Origin: Gonocerus acuteangulatus
Taxonomy: Eukaryota > Arthropoda > Insecta > Hemiptera > Coreidae
DNA length: 64,000 nt
Assembly: GCA_946811695.1 (NCBI GenBank)
Contig: OX328132.1
Location: 124,949,489-125,013,488, forward strand
Direction of reading: 5' to 3'
Each line of letters begins with the position of its first letter. The stretch's first letter is position 1. The notes under the pieces were generated by a model. The model searched no databases. It was given only the letters and a program-made list of their open reading frames with translations, and was not told where the DNA came from. The position numbers were made by a program, and so were the translations under genes. Positions 24,432 to 36,087 of the stretch are shown one piece after another.

Positions 24432-25197
24432 ACCCTTGTTATCTGGGGTCATAAAAGTATGTTTTAAAACAACATGAAGGATTTCTAATTTTTGCAAGTA
24501 TCAGAACAGCTGTTCTTTACATATCGCAGTGGTACTGACATACTGCTCTATTCCAGTGCCACTCGACACAAGTCTCTTGGTATAGGCCACAGCAGATATA
24601 ATTTTATTTGAAACAGACATAAATACCTAAAAAAAAAACGTAATTTGTGTATAAATGTTATCTTTTTGTATACTAACAATTATTATTCAGATAAAAAAAA
24701 AGGTAGGCATATATCAAGCCATACATTTTTGCTGATGTACATAGGCACGATACATTGGTCATATTTGAAAAAATAAGTGCTTGAAACTTTGAAGTACTTG
24801 GTTTCATTTATTTGAAAGCAGTTCCTGTGAGTTGGAATTTTTTCTTTAGCCTTTTGTAAAAACATATCTTTGTCTACTTTTCAAAAAAAGTAGACCATTA
24901 ATTTTTTCGAGTGGGCGGCATCTTTTTTCATTATGATTTCCTCTGATAGACATTCATAATTCTCTAATAATGATTCTAATACTTCTTCCACATCCATCAT
25001 TAGCAATAAATTTAAATAAATATGTATTAAAGGAAACTGTTGTTTCTTATTCTTTAAGGCATTACTGTAAGCCCAGTTCGAATGATAGTAAAATGGTTGA
25101 GTACAAATTACAGGTCAAAGTCTCTCAGCATTAGTCAGGTCATCATTCTCGAAATAGTAGGTTCTTTGGTTACATTGCATTTTCATTACATTGATTG
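24432..25197. other. Spacer without recognised gene
   Basis: The minus strand at about 24900-25080 stays open (LIHIYLNLLLMMDVEEVLES and onward) but matches nothing I know. Part of 24750-24850 resembles the dispersed repeat at 1-260. Confidence 0.35.
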
Positions 25198-25208
25198 ATC
25201 TTTACTAA

Positions 25209-25217
25209 ATTTATTAT

Positions 25218-25251
<34 letters not shown>

Positions 25252-25409
25252 GATGCATCAACATCTTGGCCATTAGCACTGACATCCAAGGTGCAGCGAG
25301 GAATTTTCTCAATGTGAGATGAGAAAGTTCCTGCCACAGGTGGGAATCGAACCCACCATCTCCCGCTTGAGAATCTAAGGCGTTAGCCACTAGACCACAG
25401 GGAGAACCC
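25209..25409 (-). mobile_element. tRNA-headed SINE with 11-bp target duplication
   Basis: The minus strand begins with a tRNA-like head (GTGGTCTAGTGGCTAACGCC ... GGTTCGATTCCCACC), continues TTCCTCGCTGCACC and GTGCTAATGGCCAAGATGTT, and ends in poly-A. ATCTTTACTAA flanks it at 25198-25208 and 25410-25420. Same family as 41901-42065. Confidence 0.88.
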
Positions 25410-25589
25410 ATCTTTACTAATATTCAAAACGTATTCCAAATATATCCTGAAAGAATAACATGTCACTGTTTCGTGGATTGTCTTCAATATATTTCTCGAG
25501 TTATGTACTTTATTTATGATAGTATTTAGTAAGGTCAGATCTTCTTATATTTCCATTGCTGACCAAATATCTAAACTCTACCAAATCCT

Positions 25590-26625
25590 CGCAGGAGTCC
25601 CTCAAGGATCAGTACTCGGTCCCATAACCCCCCCCCCCCCTAAATGACGGTCCATTATATTCCTAAATGATATAAACAATATTAAAATTAAATGTAAAAA
25701 ATCTCTTTTTGCTGATGATACGGCATATATAATCTCCAGCTTTCGGGTTGACACTATTGCCAGGCATCTTACCACAGCACTGGAAAAATGTACAAAATAC
25801 TGTAATAAGTGGAAAATAAGGTTGAATAGTGAACAAACTGAGGTTATTTTGTTTACTTGGAGAATACCTAAAGCATACCCTGAAGTAAAGATTTTCAGAA
25901 ATTCCATCCCATGGTCCAAAAATGTTAAGTATCTTGGAGTAAATTTGGACTCTAAAATGACTTACACGAACCATATTAACTTTCAATGTAATAAGGCTAT
26001 TGCTATATTACAATCCTTATTTCCTGTAATGAATAGAAACTCATAAATAATTAACAAATTGAACAGAAACTCATAGCATAATTAACAAAAGACTTATTTA
26101 TTATTTATATATTAGGCCTCTGTTACTTTATGCATGTCCTATTTGGTCTATGACATGTGAAACCAAGAGAAAATTACAGGTGACTCAAAATAAATGTTTG
26201 AGATTCATTGGTTCTTTTCCCCGATGGACTCCTATCATGCATATGCATGAAGTTCTTGACATCCCTTCAATAAATCTGTACATAATTAAAGCGACACAGC
26301 ATTTCTTTGAAGCATATCAAAATAGCAGCTATAAGCATATTGCTCATATAGTTAATTATAATTATAATAGCCTAAATTATAAGCGTTACAAGTATAAAAG
26401 GCTCAAGCATGTTACCTTTTGATTTTCAGTGTATAGGGTTTTTTTTTTTTTTTTTTTTTTTTTTGGTATTTTTCCCTTATAATATTTTAGTAATAAAAAT
26501 TAAATAGATATAGGTAATTTAGAATAGTTGTAAAAGCTATAGCTTGGATACTTGTATTTCTTTAATTGTAAAATTTATTTTATTTGTTTATATTTCTTTG
26601 GACAATAAAATTCTTTTATCTTTTA
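25590..26625 (+). pseudogene. Jockey-like reverse transcriptase, 5'-truncated
   Basis: GVPQGSVLGPI at about 25592, then after a poly-C run a frame holding KKSLFADDTAYIISSFRVDT (catalytic FADD intact), NKWKIRLNSEQTEVILF, VKYLGVNLDSKMTYTNHI, a stop at 26045, then RPLLLYACPIWSMTCETKRK and LQVTQNKCLRFIGSFPRWTP to a stop at 26422. Order and motifs are those of Jockey-clade RT. A short internal duplication near 26030-26075 and the poly-C frameshift kill it. The element ends AATAAAATTCTTTTATCTTT; the tandem duplication begins inside this 3' end. Confidence 0.82.
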
Positions 26626-26739
26626 GTAAGGTCCATGCAGGAGCTAATAACGCTAAACTGAACATGTAAGACAAAGTTTTTAGATTTCAATTAGGATCAT
26701 GCAATTCCCTAGGCCAACCCAGCCTTTAATTAATTTAAT

Positions 26740-26935
26740 AATGGGTACCTTGGGTGCTAATGACTCTAGCAGTTGAAGCAGCCAAGGGGAAAATCAGGCG
26801 GCCGGAGCATAGTACTGACCACACTATCTCCCTAGTGTGCCGTATGGTCATGAGTCAGATACCTCTATAGTATCTGCCCCTCCGGGCCCTCGTGGCCTGT
26901 TACGGGACTGATTTTTTTTTTAATTAAAAAAAAAA
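26740..26935 (+). mobile_element. SINE-like element
   Basis: GGTGCTAATGACTCTAGCAG resembles the tail common to the tRNA SINEs here. It is followed by a G/C-rich body (CCTCCGGGCCCTCGTGGCCT, GTTACGGGACTGATT) and an oligo-T/A end. Exact type uncertain. Repeated at 49207-49400. Confidence 0.4.
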
Positions 26936-26959
26936 ATCTATTAAATCAGGTCGCTTCAC

Positions 26960-28060
26960 TCTACTTTTCCACAACATACACACTATCCTGCTTTATTCTA
27001 AATTGTTTTTAAAACAGAGCTTTTAATGAAACATGTGCCTAAGCCTAAACTTTCCACGGGCACCAGATGTGACATATTGGGATAAATGGTTGTTGGCCAA
27101 GATTAATAAATTTAAAAGAAAAATAATAATATAACAAATTCAGACAAGTCGAACTTGGCTGGGAAAATAAGCTGCAATGTGGAGCATCAAAACATAACAA
27201 AATAAAATAAGGTATGAAATACAGGTTTCTTAACATCTACATAATTGTAACACTAAGAGTACTGTTTCGAAAAGTTGTTGCAATTGAGAAGCTTTTATTA
27301 ATTTCTGCTTTTTGAATTGAAATTACGGTTTGAATGAGATAATTGTGAACATTAAATGTGTGTTAGCCTTAAAGATAATTTAATTCTGATTTCAAAAATT
27401 TAATGAATCGCTGAAAACAAATGTGTACAAGGAGAGAAAATTGGAGTTGTACTACAAGAAACACAGTTTTTCCAAAAGAACCTTTAGAATGGAATATTTC
27501 TGGAATGGAGCAAGATAGAAATGTGTGGTTATTGCTGTTGAACTACAGTTTTTGTCTAGTTTCACCCCCTGTAGTATGTTCATTAACTTGCAGTACACCC
27601 CGTACATTTATTGAATACAATAAATATACGATCATGTATTTATTATATTCAATAAATCAATGTGTGTACTGAATCTTCTTTGAAGGTAAGTGAATGAAAG
27701 AACGATGAAATGTCATCAAAATATTTATTCAAGTTAAGATATATTCAAAAAAACTAAAGTGTTTTTGTAAGTAAAGAAAATATGTCTATATTTAAAGTAA
27801 CAAAATACATGGTATTAATAATAAAATAAAAATATAAAACGAGGAAATAGCATTCATAAAACTTAGAAAGAATAAAAAAAACGACAAACTTTTATAAAAC
27901 ATAAAATGAACAGTTAGAAAAGTACTTAATTTTAGACTACAAATATTTTAGAAATTTTAGAGTATATATAATAAAAGATATTAATAAAACAATTCTTTCA
28001 CATGAGACCATCAATGCATATAAACCAATGAAAGACCAAACTTCTAGGGAGGGGGGTATG
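26960..28060 (-). pseudogene. Relic of a further CSD gene copy (intron remnants only)
   Basis: Bases 26960-27250 resemble 29170-29480 (intron 3 of copy 1), and 27640-28060 resemble 31970-32400 (intron 2), in the same order. The DNA between them does not resemble the exon-bearing stretch, so the CSD exon is missing. This looks like a collapsed earlier tandem unit. It is repeated at about 49430-50520. Confidence 0.5.
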
Positions 28061-28251
28061 TTTTTCGCTGTGCATAAGAAAAGCAGAAGGTCTGCCAACT
28101 TCCTCCGGGTTTCTTCTGATAATGAAGATCCTTTTCAGACAGGGTCCTTTTTATTCCTGGTGAGAGTCGTAGGCGGGCTTTTTAGATCTATGATTGGTTG
28201 ACCCATCCTGTGCTACTGGGTTCCTGCTGTGAAATGACGGGAGGCCATGGA

Positions 28252-28266
28252 CAGGTATAAATAGGA
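28252..28266 (+). promoter_or_regulatory. TATA-like box
   Basis: GGTATAAATAGG lies in a G/C-richer block (28080-28450) that resembles no gene I know; related wording occurs near 30060-30180. It may be a promoter inside a transposon. Repeated at about 50718. Confidence 0.2.
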
Positions 28267-28537
28267 GCCAGACTGAAATAGACCTTCATTCTCAGAAGAA
28301 ACACTGTGGAAGCTGGCAGAATGTCTGGGGAAATGTACGTTATTATCACAATGACATGGTCATAACCATAAGACCTTGAAACATTAAGTACCATGGACTG
28401 TGGATGTCAATGAGGAACATAAAGGCCATTAGCCCCGGAGAGCATAACTTTGAACATTTAGTTAAATAATACCTTCAGAAGCCAGAGGGTTCGGCATTTC
28501 ATTGGTTTATATACAATAAAAAGTTTATATCGTTATG

Positions 28538-31423
28538 TCACTTTAAAGCCGTACGGTCCCATACAATTCTATCCTGGTAGAACTGGCATACCAGCAATGG
28601 CCACTTTTCCTTTGCTACTTTTGCCAAAACTCTTCCAAGAAGTGGATCGTCTTTCCTGAAAAATAAAAAAATCTAGGATAATAATAGGTGTTGAAAAATA
28701 TTAAATTAATGTGATCTAGACAATTAGGTCTAACATAATCAGAAATCCACTCAGCTTTTGACTGACAGTGTTCATTAGTGGACTGTATAATAAAAATAAA
28801 ATTAAAAGTTGAAACATCATCCGGAAGCTCGCTCCCTTAATATATATATATTTTGTTATTCATGTCACTTCACAGTTTGCTCTTCATACAAGTAGGGCAG
28901 CCTAGAGAGGGAGCCATCTTATCCGTCTCAGCAGGTGAAGGTCGAATTGTTTCGATCTCCAAAGAGGTAGAGAACCGAATCACATTATCGACTATATTTT
29001 GCCAGCCTAAATTTTGTATCAAAATTCCTTATGGGTCAAGTAAAATCAGAAATTACATCATTTAATTCTTGGGTTCTAAATAGTTACCTACGAGCATGAG
29101 CTTGATGCAGTTGAAAATGGTATTGGCAAAAATTTACTAGGGATAATAATAAATCCAAAATACATTAATTTACTTTGCCCCCACATATACACTATGCTGC
29201 TTTATACTAACTTGTTTTAAACACAGAGCTTTTGACTATACACGTACCTAAGCTTAAACTTCCGATAGGCACCAGTTGAGACAAATTGGGATAAATGGCT
29301 GTTGGGCAAGAGTAATAAGTTTACAAGAAAAATGATAATATAACAAATTCAGTAATGATGAAGTCGGCTAGAGAAAATAAGCTACTTATGAACCGCAATT
29401 TGGAGTATCAATACATAAAAAAATAAAATAAGGTATGAAATTTGGTGTTTACAGGTTTCTTAACATCTACATATCTGTAACACATTCCATCTTGTTATGA
29501 CCAGGTAATAATCCTGACTATTATTTACTATGTGTTTCCAATACTCTTCAGTAATGCGTTATAAATATTAATGAAGCATCTGAAGATGAATTTTGATTTT
29601 CTTAATTTTATATTCAAGCGATGTTTTATAATTAAATAAGAATGGATGTAGCATATATTTACTGAAGGTTAGCTAAAAGCTGAGATTGGAATGTTTAAAT
29701 ATGAATACCGTTGAACATAAGTTTTTGGGTACTCATACTATTCCACGTCAAAAAGGCGTTCCTTAGATAAAACTATTTTTTGTCAAAGTGTTTAAAATCA
29801 TTGGTTAAAACTGTAAGAAGTTAAATATGACTCATGTAGAAAGTGCAACAAAGGAAAACAGGCATTCATATGAATAGAAAGAGAATGCTTTTATTTTTTT
29901 ATATAAAGATAAAAACTATGCAAGGTGAAAATATTCAACAGGGGCCAAGGAGAGGTAATACCTTTACTAAGGACTTATCTAATTACAGATGCTTACTTAT
30001 CCCCAGTGGAGTAGCCAAGATGCATTGGTGGGGTAGGTCATAAGTACGCTATTCCCCGGACCATACATGGCTAGGACCATAAGGCTGTTTACAGCTTGAG
30101 ATGGCCTTGCATCTGATTTAGACCAGAACATTATAGAAAACACTATGTGGAGGTTGGCAGTCACTATCATTTCCGGGTGCATGATTGTACCAGCTATAAT
30201 GGGTCCTGTTCTATGAGATCAGTTTACCGATAACCTATTACCATATATATGTTAGAGTCAAATCAGCACAGCGTTTCACATTCGTAGTTTATAATAATGG
30301 AGAAAAATTTATCCCTTAGGACCCATTTTGGATTCAGGCTAAATTAATATGAAGCAGACCAGAAACATTACAGATTTTAACCTGGGGCTATGAGTGCCGG
30401 GGGGTAGAGAAAGACCAATGTTAGCAGTTAAGTGGCCATGATGAAAATACTATATTTTCTAGAAAACTATATTGTCACCATTATTCTACCCCCTGGCACT
30501 TATTGCAGACGAATGCAAAAGAGTAGCCGAAACGTCGTTAATACACATTTTCAAGGTAATGAAAAAGAACTAGAGTAGTAGAGTTAGAAAAATGAAAGCA
30601 CAATAAAGATGTCAGAAAATAACATGGAGAATCAATTACGGGAGAAAGGCCTTCAAGGTGAGTCTCATGGCCTGCTGGGATGAAAGCAGAACCCTTTTGG
30701 ATGACGAAAGAATCCTCCAGATGACAGTGCCAGAGATGGCAGTGCCCTTCCCAAAAAGATTTTCGAGAAAGGAATTGCACTTTCAGAGGGAAAGCCCTAC
30801 ATGGCAGCAATAAATGAAGATATGAACCCCCTGATTAGGGGGTAGTGGGCATGGAAGCAAAGGGAAAATTAAATAGCTATAAATCAGTTGTTCAAGCTCG
30901 GTGGTCAAGAGCTCATAAATGTTTTATGAAGCCTCGTAATGGGCATTTCGGAGAGAGAAAGACAATCATCGGAGAGGTTGGCTTAAGTCCAAAACACAAG
31001 AGAGGTTCAAGATGATAGTAATCATAACAGCGTCATCGTCCATTTGCGACCCACATACAAAGCCATCTGCTTTATACTATTAGACCAATTCCTATTTTAC
31101 TATGTGGCCTCTTACATCCAGATTCTGTAAAGTAAAACTACAATTAATCAGATCTGCAACTAATTTGAAAATTTTAGGTAGACTATTCAAGCTCACGAGA
31201 AGTCAAAGAAGGATTTTTATGTACTCTCCTTATCTGAGACAAGAAGGGAGGGTAAGCAGTAAAATGCATTGGTCTGTTTATTAGGCCAGAACACTTCAAC
31301 TAAAGTATCTAAGGTGGTCTGTTTTTGAGAGTGTCACAGTAGTATTAATTAACATTTAAATCTAGAATACGTTTGATTATAAAATATAAAGTAAAGAATA
31401 TATAGAACATTGATGAGAAAATG

Positions 31424-31491
<68 letters not shown>

Positions 31492-33454
31492 AAACTATCA
31501 TAATAAATAAAATTACAAAAATATGAAAAGTGACATTTTTTCTTTTTTTACCATTTAATTTCAAAAAATTGATTACCACTCGGAGTTATTCCAGTTCCTG
31601 TTATCTTTTCAGGTTCTTTCATCTCCACTTCTTTGCGTTCCTTCTTTCTTCTTATCTGGAAAATGAAACAATACTCTTTCAGTTCCTTAATAATATGAAA
31701 ACATTTTAGGCAGAAAAAAATAAAATTAACTTTTAATACTTATTCTTTTGTGATGAAATTCACTATCTACCTCAACCTGAGCTAAATCACTTATAACATG
31801 TTACTTAAACTGTGGCATATGTGTATTAAATGAAGAGATAAGTTAAAAGTTTTAGCAAGCTCTTCAGAACACAGTAGAGAGATGGAATTCGAACGAAATA
31901 GAAGGGAACAAGATGTTCAAAAGCCAAAAGTGGTTATTGAATTAATGAAAAATATATTTATACTCATATATTTATTGTATACAAAAAATCAATATAGTTA
32001 CTTAATCTTCTCTGAAGGCAAGTGAATGAACATTGTAAGTACTTAAAATATCTTAAAAATATATATTCAAGTTAAAATATATTTAAAAAAAAAAATGAAA
32101 GATTTTTTTGTAAATAATGAAAATATTTCTATATTTCAAGTAACAAATTACATAGTATTAATAATAAAATAATAATAAAAAACTAGGAAAAAACATTCAT
32201 AAAACTTGAAAGAAATGAAGAAACGACAAACTTTTATAAAAAATGAAATGAACTGTTTGAAAAGTACTTGATTTTAGACTAAAAAATATTTTTAAAATGT
32301 TATGATACACATAATACAAAATATTAATAAAATAAATTTCTCTCATGAGACCACTATTGAACATAAACCAAAGAAAGACCCCCTCTGGGCGAGGGGGGAC
32401 TGAATATCTTTTTTTATCCAAGCCTTTGGACCATAATTGGCAGAGTTAAAAACTTTTATTTTTATTTTTTTCATAATTTTAAAAATAGGTGTTACTATGT
32501 TAAATACAAATTAAAGCATTTCGAAGAGACACGAATAATGGAATAAAAAAACTAATTAAAATGGACTCAAGTTTTTTACACAGCAAAATCAAATAGTATT
32601 GCACAAACAATTCTAACGAAATAATGAAAATACCTCCCAAAAGTGTCACGAAAGTGTTAAAATCGGACAAGCTAGAATAAGAGAAGGTATAGAGAGCGAC
32701 CATAAAGTGAAAAACCCTCTCTTTAGCCTATATTCCCCAAAAATCATGCACACACTACCTATTAGTAATTAGTGATCGTTATTTACTTTTCAAACTATTG
32801 CTAGATAGTGCTCCTGGGAAATTGAGTTATATTAGCTACAGTCCAGAACGTACTGTCGAAGAAAAGTCAATTTAGAGTTAACTTGTCTACATGCTGTGGA
32901 GAACGGGTACCCACAGATGAGTTAACTTGTCTGGAGGCTGGAGAGTATAGGTACCCGAGAGAATATTAACTCGACTGGAGGCCCTATAATAATTACTTTT
33001 TATATAATTAAAGGCAGAATTTTAAAATGAGCGTTTGTCAGGAAAAAGAGGTGCAGTTTTGTATTATTTTGTTCTGCTTATTAATGGCCCTCAAACATAA
33101 TTTTGGCCAATGATAATTTAATTTTAATTTTAACGTCCATTTATTATTAACTACAAATTTTAGGACGGGTTATCTATAGGTTACCGCCCTTTTCTAGCCA
33201 GGATAGGGGTGATGCTTTTTTCTTTTTTTGAAAGAAAAGCCACCACCTTTAGTGGGAATCGAACCCACGACCTTTGGCACGGAGTGTTAAGTGCTCACGG
33301 CCATCGAGTCTCCGGCCAATGATAAGAACAAGAGCTTTACATTATTTTGAATTCCTAAAATTTAGACCTACTTTTTGAAAAGAAGTTACATTTTTACTGA
33401 ATGATAGGAAGAATAAAAATTACTTAAAAATTAAGGTTTTAAGAAAAAACACAC

Positions 33455-33507
<53 letters not shown>

Positions 33508-34245
33508 TGGATCTGTAAAAAGAGAGAGGAAAATGCCACAGAAAAATAATGATTATATGAGAAGAAGGAAAAGAATTATGAAATTAGCTCTAGATGTGGC
33601 ATGCATCTCTAGGCAATTGAATTTGCATGACATCAATAATATAATAAATTTAATTTCTGATGAATTATTTTACTAAATTTCACTGCGAAAATGTTGACAA
33701 ATAGGCAAAATTCTATTTTATAAAACAGCCATTCACCAATCATCCACTATTCTGGAAAATTAAAAGTAAAATACAAAGCTATATTTCAAGGCTATCTTTA
33801 GAGGCTTGTGCCTCGAACCGATCTCTGAAAGCTTCTGCCTTTAGGATTCATGCCTTGAAGCCTTCAAGGCATGCTCTTTTATATCACTAGCTCAAGGGGA
33901 AGTGGTTTGCATAAGTATAACAAGTTCAAGCCATCACAACCGCAATATATAGAATGTCACTCAAGGACTTCCAGAACTGCTACTAATAATTTTAATGATG
34001 TCATACTTACTGTATTGAGGGCTGAGGTGCCTTCATGGAAGATTATTGATTGCAGTCCCCCCCCCCCCCCCCCTGTTTATACATTTTTGGTTCCGTAGAG
34101 CCTAAAAGGTACGTCCTAGAACAGGACTGATTGTCTTATAAATTAGTTATTAAGTGTTATTACCATTGTGTAATCTTACCCTCCTTGAACGTCGAAGAGC
34201 CGGGTCACAAGATCCATCAGATTTATCCTTAGAGGATGAAGCCAT
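28538..34245 (-). CDS. HP1-like chromo-shadow-domain-only protein, recent copy 1
   Basis: Same gene model as the copy at 4030-10708. Coding exons are 34180-34245 (22 codons, donor GTAAGA), 31552-31655 (34 codons plus 2 nt, acceptor TTTTCCAG, donor GTAAAA) and 28538-28655 (stop TGA, acceptor ATTTTTCAG), giving 95 aa. Exon 2 starts with a basic run (IRRKKERK) and continues EPEKITGTGITPSGNQFFEI then K and the split W. Exon 3 reads KDDPLLGRVLAKVAKEKWPL and ends with a FYQDRIVWDR block. In known HP1 proteins this domain dimerises and binds PxVxL-type peptides; here that role is inferred. The basic N-terminus (RRSRR, then IRRKKERK) could bind nucleic acid or act as a nuclear signal. Introns are full of repeats, including a SINE and the 3' end of an RTE-like element. 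A non-coding 5' exon lies upstream near 34858. Confidence 0.75.
29092..29136 (-). other. Possible 45-nt cassette exon in CSD gene intron 3 (also 4566-4610 and 51558-51602)
   Basis: In intron 3 of all three copies a 45-nt block is bordered by AG (TTATTATYCCTAG) and GT (GTAGGT, or GTAAGT in the old copy). Its length is a multiple of three and it has no stop in the phase set by the neighbouring exons, so inclusion would add 15 residues right after the KW of the chromo shadow domain. Whether it is spliced is unknown; it may be chance within conserved intron sequence. Confidence 0.25.
30590..30820 (+). mobile_element. RTE-like 3' end fragment in CSD copy 1
   Basis: Matches the end of the element at 6780-6965 (TCAATTA.GGGAGAAAGGC, CAGCAATAAATGAAGATA). 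It lies at the equivalent place in intron 3, so the insertion probably predates the older duplication. Repeated at 53060-53285. Confidence 0.6.
31424..31487. repeat. (TA)n microsatellite
   Basis: About 32 TA units in CSD intron 3. The duplicate at 53896-53951 is shorter. Similar runs lie at 18341-18416, 33460-33503, 42367-42436 and 54603-54655. Confidence 0.85.
33117..33313 (-). mobile_element. tRNA-headed SINE with 12-bp target duplication
   Basis: Same family as 8038-8256. It is flanked by GGCCAATGATAA at 33105-33116 and 33314-33325. The corresponding place in the old copy, near 8975-9000, is empty, so this insertion came after the old split. Confidence 0.85.
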
Positions 34246-34857
34246 TTTTAAGAGTTAATCCTAAAAGGAACAATTAAATATTTTAGCTAGATGTACATAT
34301 AATGAAAATAGAGAATAAATTCCTTCTGCTTCTATTGTTTTGCACACAATTGTTCTCAAACAATAACTGAGCATAAATAATTTTGATTTTATATATAATA
34401 CAAGCTTCCCTTGTATCAATTAGATAGAAATAAATCAATGAACACTCATTAGTAAAGTAAAAATTAAGAAAACATGACTATTTACATTGAATTATTATCT
34501 CAGTAATGAGAAGTTGTTATATGTAACAACCCTGAATGTGGTAGAATGTTGGTGTATTACTATCAATTAAAGCCACTTATAATTGTTAAGTGAATACTTT
34601 TCTTAAACATCAGTTAATGCTATCAACATTAGTATTGTGAAAGCAAAAAGACAGGATTCATAACACTCACTAAACAACAAATGTAATCTTTTAGGAACCA
34701 AAATAAATAAAAGAATAAAAGTAGTAGTCTCAGAAATTCTGAGAAACAAAGAAATCTCGTCATGCTAATAATGAAAACATTTTCTAAACGCAAGCCTGAC
34801 TCAAGCTTTTCAGATTATTTACACTTTTCAAAAATAATTGTACAAAAAAAAACGTAC

Positions 34858-34940
34858 CTTTTCAAAGTATTAGAGAACCTTCCAGGTACAGAACCTGCCG
34901 GATACAGTGTGGAAGGTTTTCCGTGTTACGTGTTACTTGC
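34858..34940 (-). other. Candidate non-coding 5' exon of the CSD gene, recent copy 1
   Basis: The donor AAAAG/GTACGT at 34857-34858 is conserved in all three copies. The matching acceptor (TTGTTCCTTTTAG, with a pyrimidine tract) lies at 34261-34263, just upstream of the ATG exon, so exon 34180-34260 would carry 15 nt of leader. The reading frames across this exon end in stops, so I read it as 5' UTR. The upper edge (transcription start) is a guess; an AT-rich TATTATAG stretch lies around 34950-34965. Confidence 0.5.
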
Positions 34941-35497
34941 GGTAGAATGCTATAATAAGCATTAAACATTTTAAGAATTTTTGGAATCAGAAAAAAAAAA
35001 TACCTTTTCTTTATACAAATGTTATTGTTATTTGAGAATAATGTAAGACTTAATCAAACCATCTCGCTTAAAATTCTAACTTACCAAAGAGCTGTTCCAT
35101 AAAGAATAACGTAAACAAAACTTTTGAAAACTTTATATAAGATTAAAGAAGTTTTTATCTCTTAGAATATAATAAACGTAAAAATAATTACAAGGGAGTT
35201 TATTTAATCCTTATTAATATTTTTCGATTAATATGTTATTTATTACTGATAAATCAAGTAGGGTAAAGTCGGACAAAACCGGGTTTGAAAAAGATTTTGT
35301 TTATTCCAGTACAGCTACGTGAATAAAATTGCTTCAATTTCGATTATATTAATAAAGTAGTTCTTTAGTTCCAAATATAAATATTTTTCAGTGTAAAAGA
35401 CAAATATATTTTTGAGAGTAAATAAGTTATTTTTGGAAGTATACAAGTACCCGGTTTTATCCAACCTGGTCGTGTTAGTACCATTGCGTAATCTTAC

Positions 35498-35570
35498 CCT
35501 CCTTGAACGTTGAAGAGCCAGGACAAAAGAATCGTCAGATTTGTCCTTAAAGGATGAAGCCATTTTTAAG

Positions 35571-35614
<44 letters not shown>

Positions 35615-35687
35615 CTTAAAAATGGCTTCATCCTTTAAGGACAAATCTGACGATTCTTGTGTCCCGGCTCTTCAACGTTCAAGGAGG
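35498..35687. pseudogene. Orphan inverted pair of CSD-gene first coding exons
   Basis: Two extra 66-nt copies of the first coding exon lie head to head: 35498-35563 on the minus strand and 35622-35687 on the plus strand. Both read MASSFKDKSDDS... and end in QRSRR before a GTAA donor. They are separated by a (TA)n run, making a long hairpin (about 35472-35714). Outside a shared GGTACTAACAC boundary the two arms run into unrelated sequence: a TE-like end on the left and a Jockey 3' end on the right. No downstream exons follow in the right orientation nearby, so these are probably dead exons or alternative starts. Confidence 0.6.
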
Positions 35688-35892
35688 GTAAAATTACACA
35701 ATGGTACTAACACATCTTTATTCGAAAATTACACAATACATCCAGTATTTTTTATAATTATTTTGTTCTTGAATATATGTCTTGAAAGACCGATAGGAAA
35801 AAAGGCCCATTGGCCAGAACCTATTGTCTTCAAATTTTTAAACAGGTTACATTTACTCTTAAAGTAGCTATTTACAATATTTACATTACATA

Positions 35893-36087
35893 GTTAGATC
35901 ACAATAGGTCTCTAAGCCATTTGCGCTTAAGGCGACGGTGAGGGTTACCGGGAATGGAGGTCTAGGATAGGTTATTGATTCGAGGATTGTCGTGACTAGG
36001 CAAGCGGGAATGGAAGTTAAAGTATCGGGTTTTGTACAGGGTTTGGACAAAGGGGATTTCTAGGTCGTTATGGATAGTGTAGTTAAG
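35893..36087 (-). pseudogene. Jockey-like Pol C-terminal end
   Basis: The minus-strand frame reads LNYTIHNDLEIPFVQTL, RYFNFHSRLPSHDNPRINNL, NPHRRLKRKWLRDLL and stops, the usual end of Jockey-clade RT proteins (LGIP.V...I.......+L..H.NPL......R.LKR..P.DL). 5'-truncated exactly at a copy of the CSD-gene exon, with its 3' end facing the orphan exon. Repeated at 58945-59133. Confidence 0.65.

Larger units (their letters stand above)
28656..31551. other. CSD intron 3, recent copy 1
   Basis: Holds the possible cassette exon, a block repeated at 26960-27250, unassigned TE-like sequence (30030-30420), a Penelope-style AGCCGAAACGTCG near 30519, the RTE-like 3' end and (TA)n at 31424-31487. Confidence 0.5.

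Noticed and set aside
27421..27672. 83-codon frame MCTRRENWSC..., identical in both tandem units
   Set aside because: Identity is explained by the recent duplication; there is no motif, and the matching paralogous block is absent elsewhere.
28870..29006. Alternative last exon for the CSD gene (WQNIVDNVIRFSTS...)
   Set aside because: It can be joined to the 45-nt block only in a phase that does not fit the upstream exon, and the old copy has an early stop.
31755..31800. Extra small exon (DLAQVEVDSEFHHKR) before the CSD exon
   Set aside because: The peptide is similar in old and recent copies, but no acceptor/donor pair keeps the phase.
33240..33312. tRNA gene (box B GGTTCGATTCCCAC; likewise at 8170, 25330, 41940, 56350)
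   Set aside because: The tRNA-like part is continuous with a SINE body and tail and has target duplications; the cloverleaf stems are mismatched.
33871..34098. 75-codon plus-strand frame in CSD intron 2
   Set aside because: Its end is set by a variable poly-C run, and the old copy does not keep the frame.
35622..35867. 81-codon plus-strand gene MASSFKDKSDDS...
   Set aside because: Only the first 22 codons are gene-derived; the rest is intron and the antisense 3' end of a Jockey fragment.
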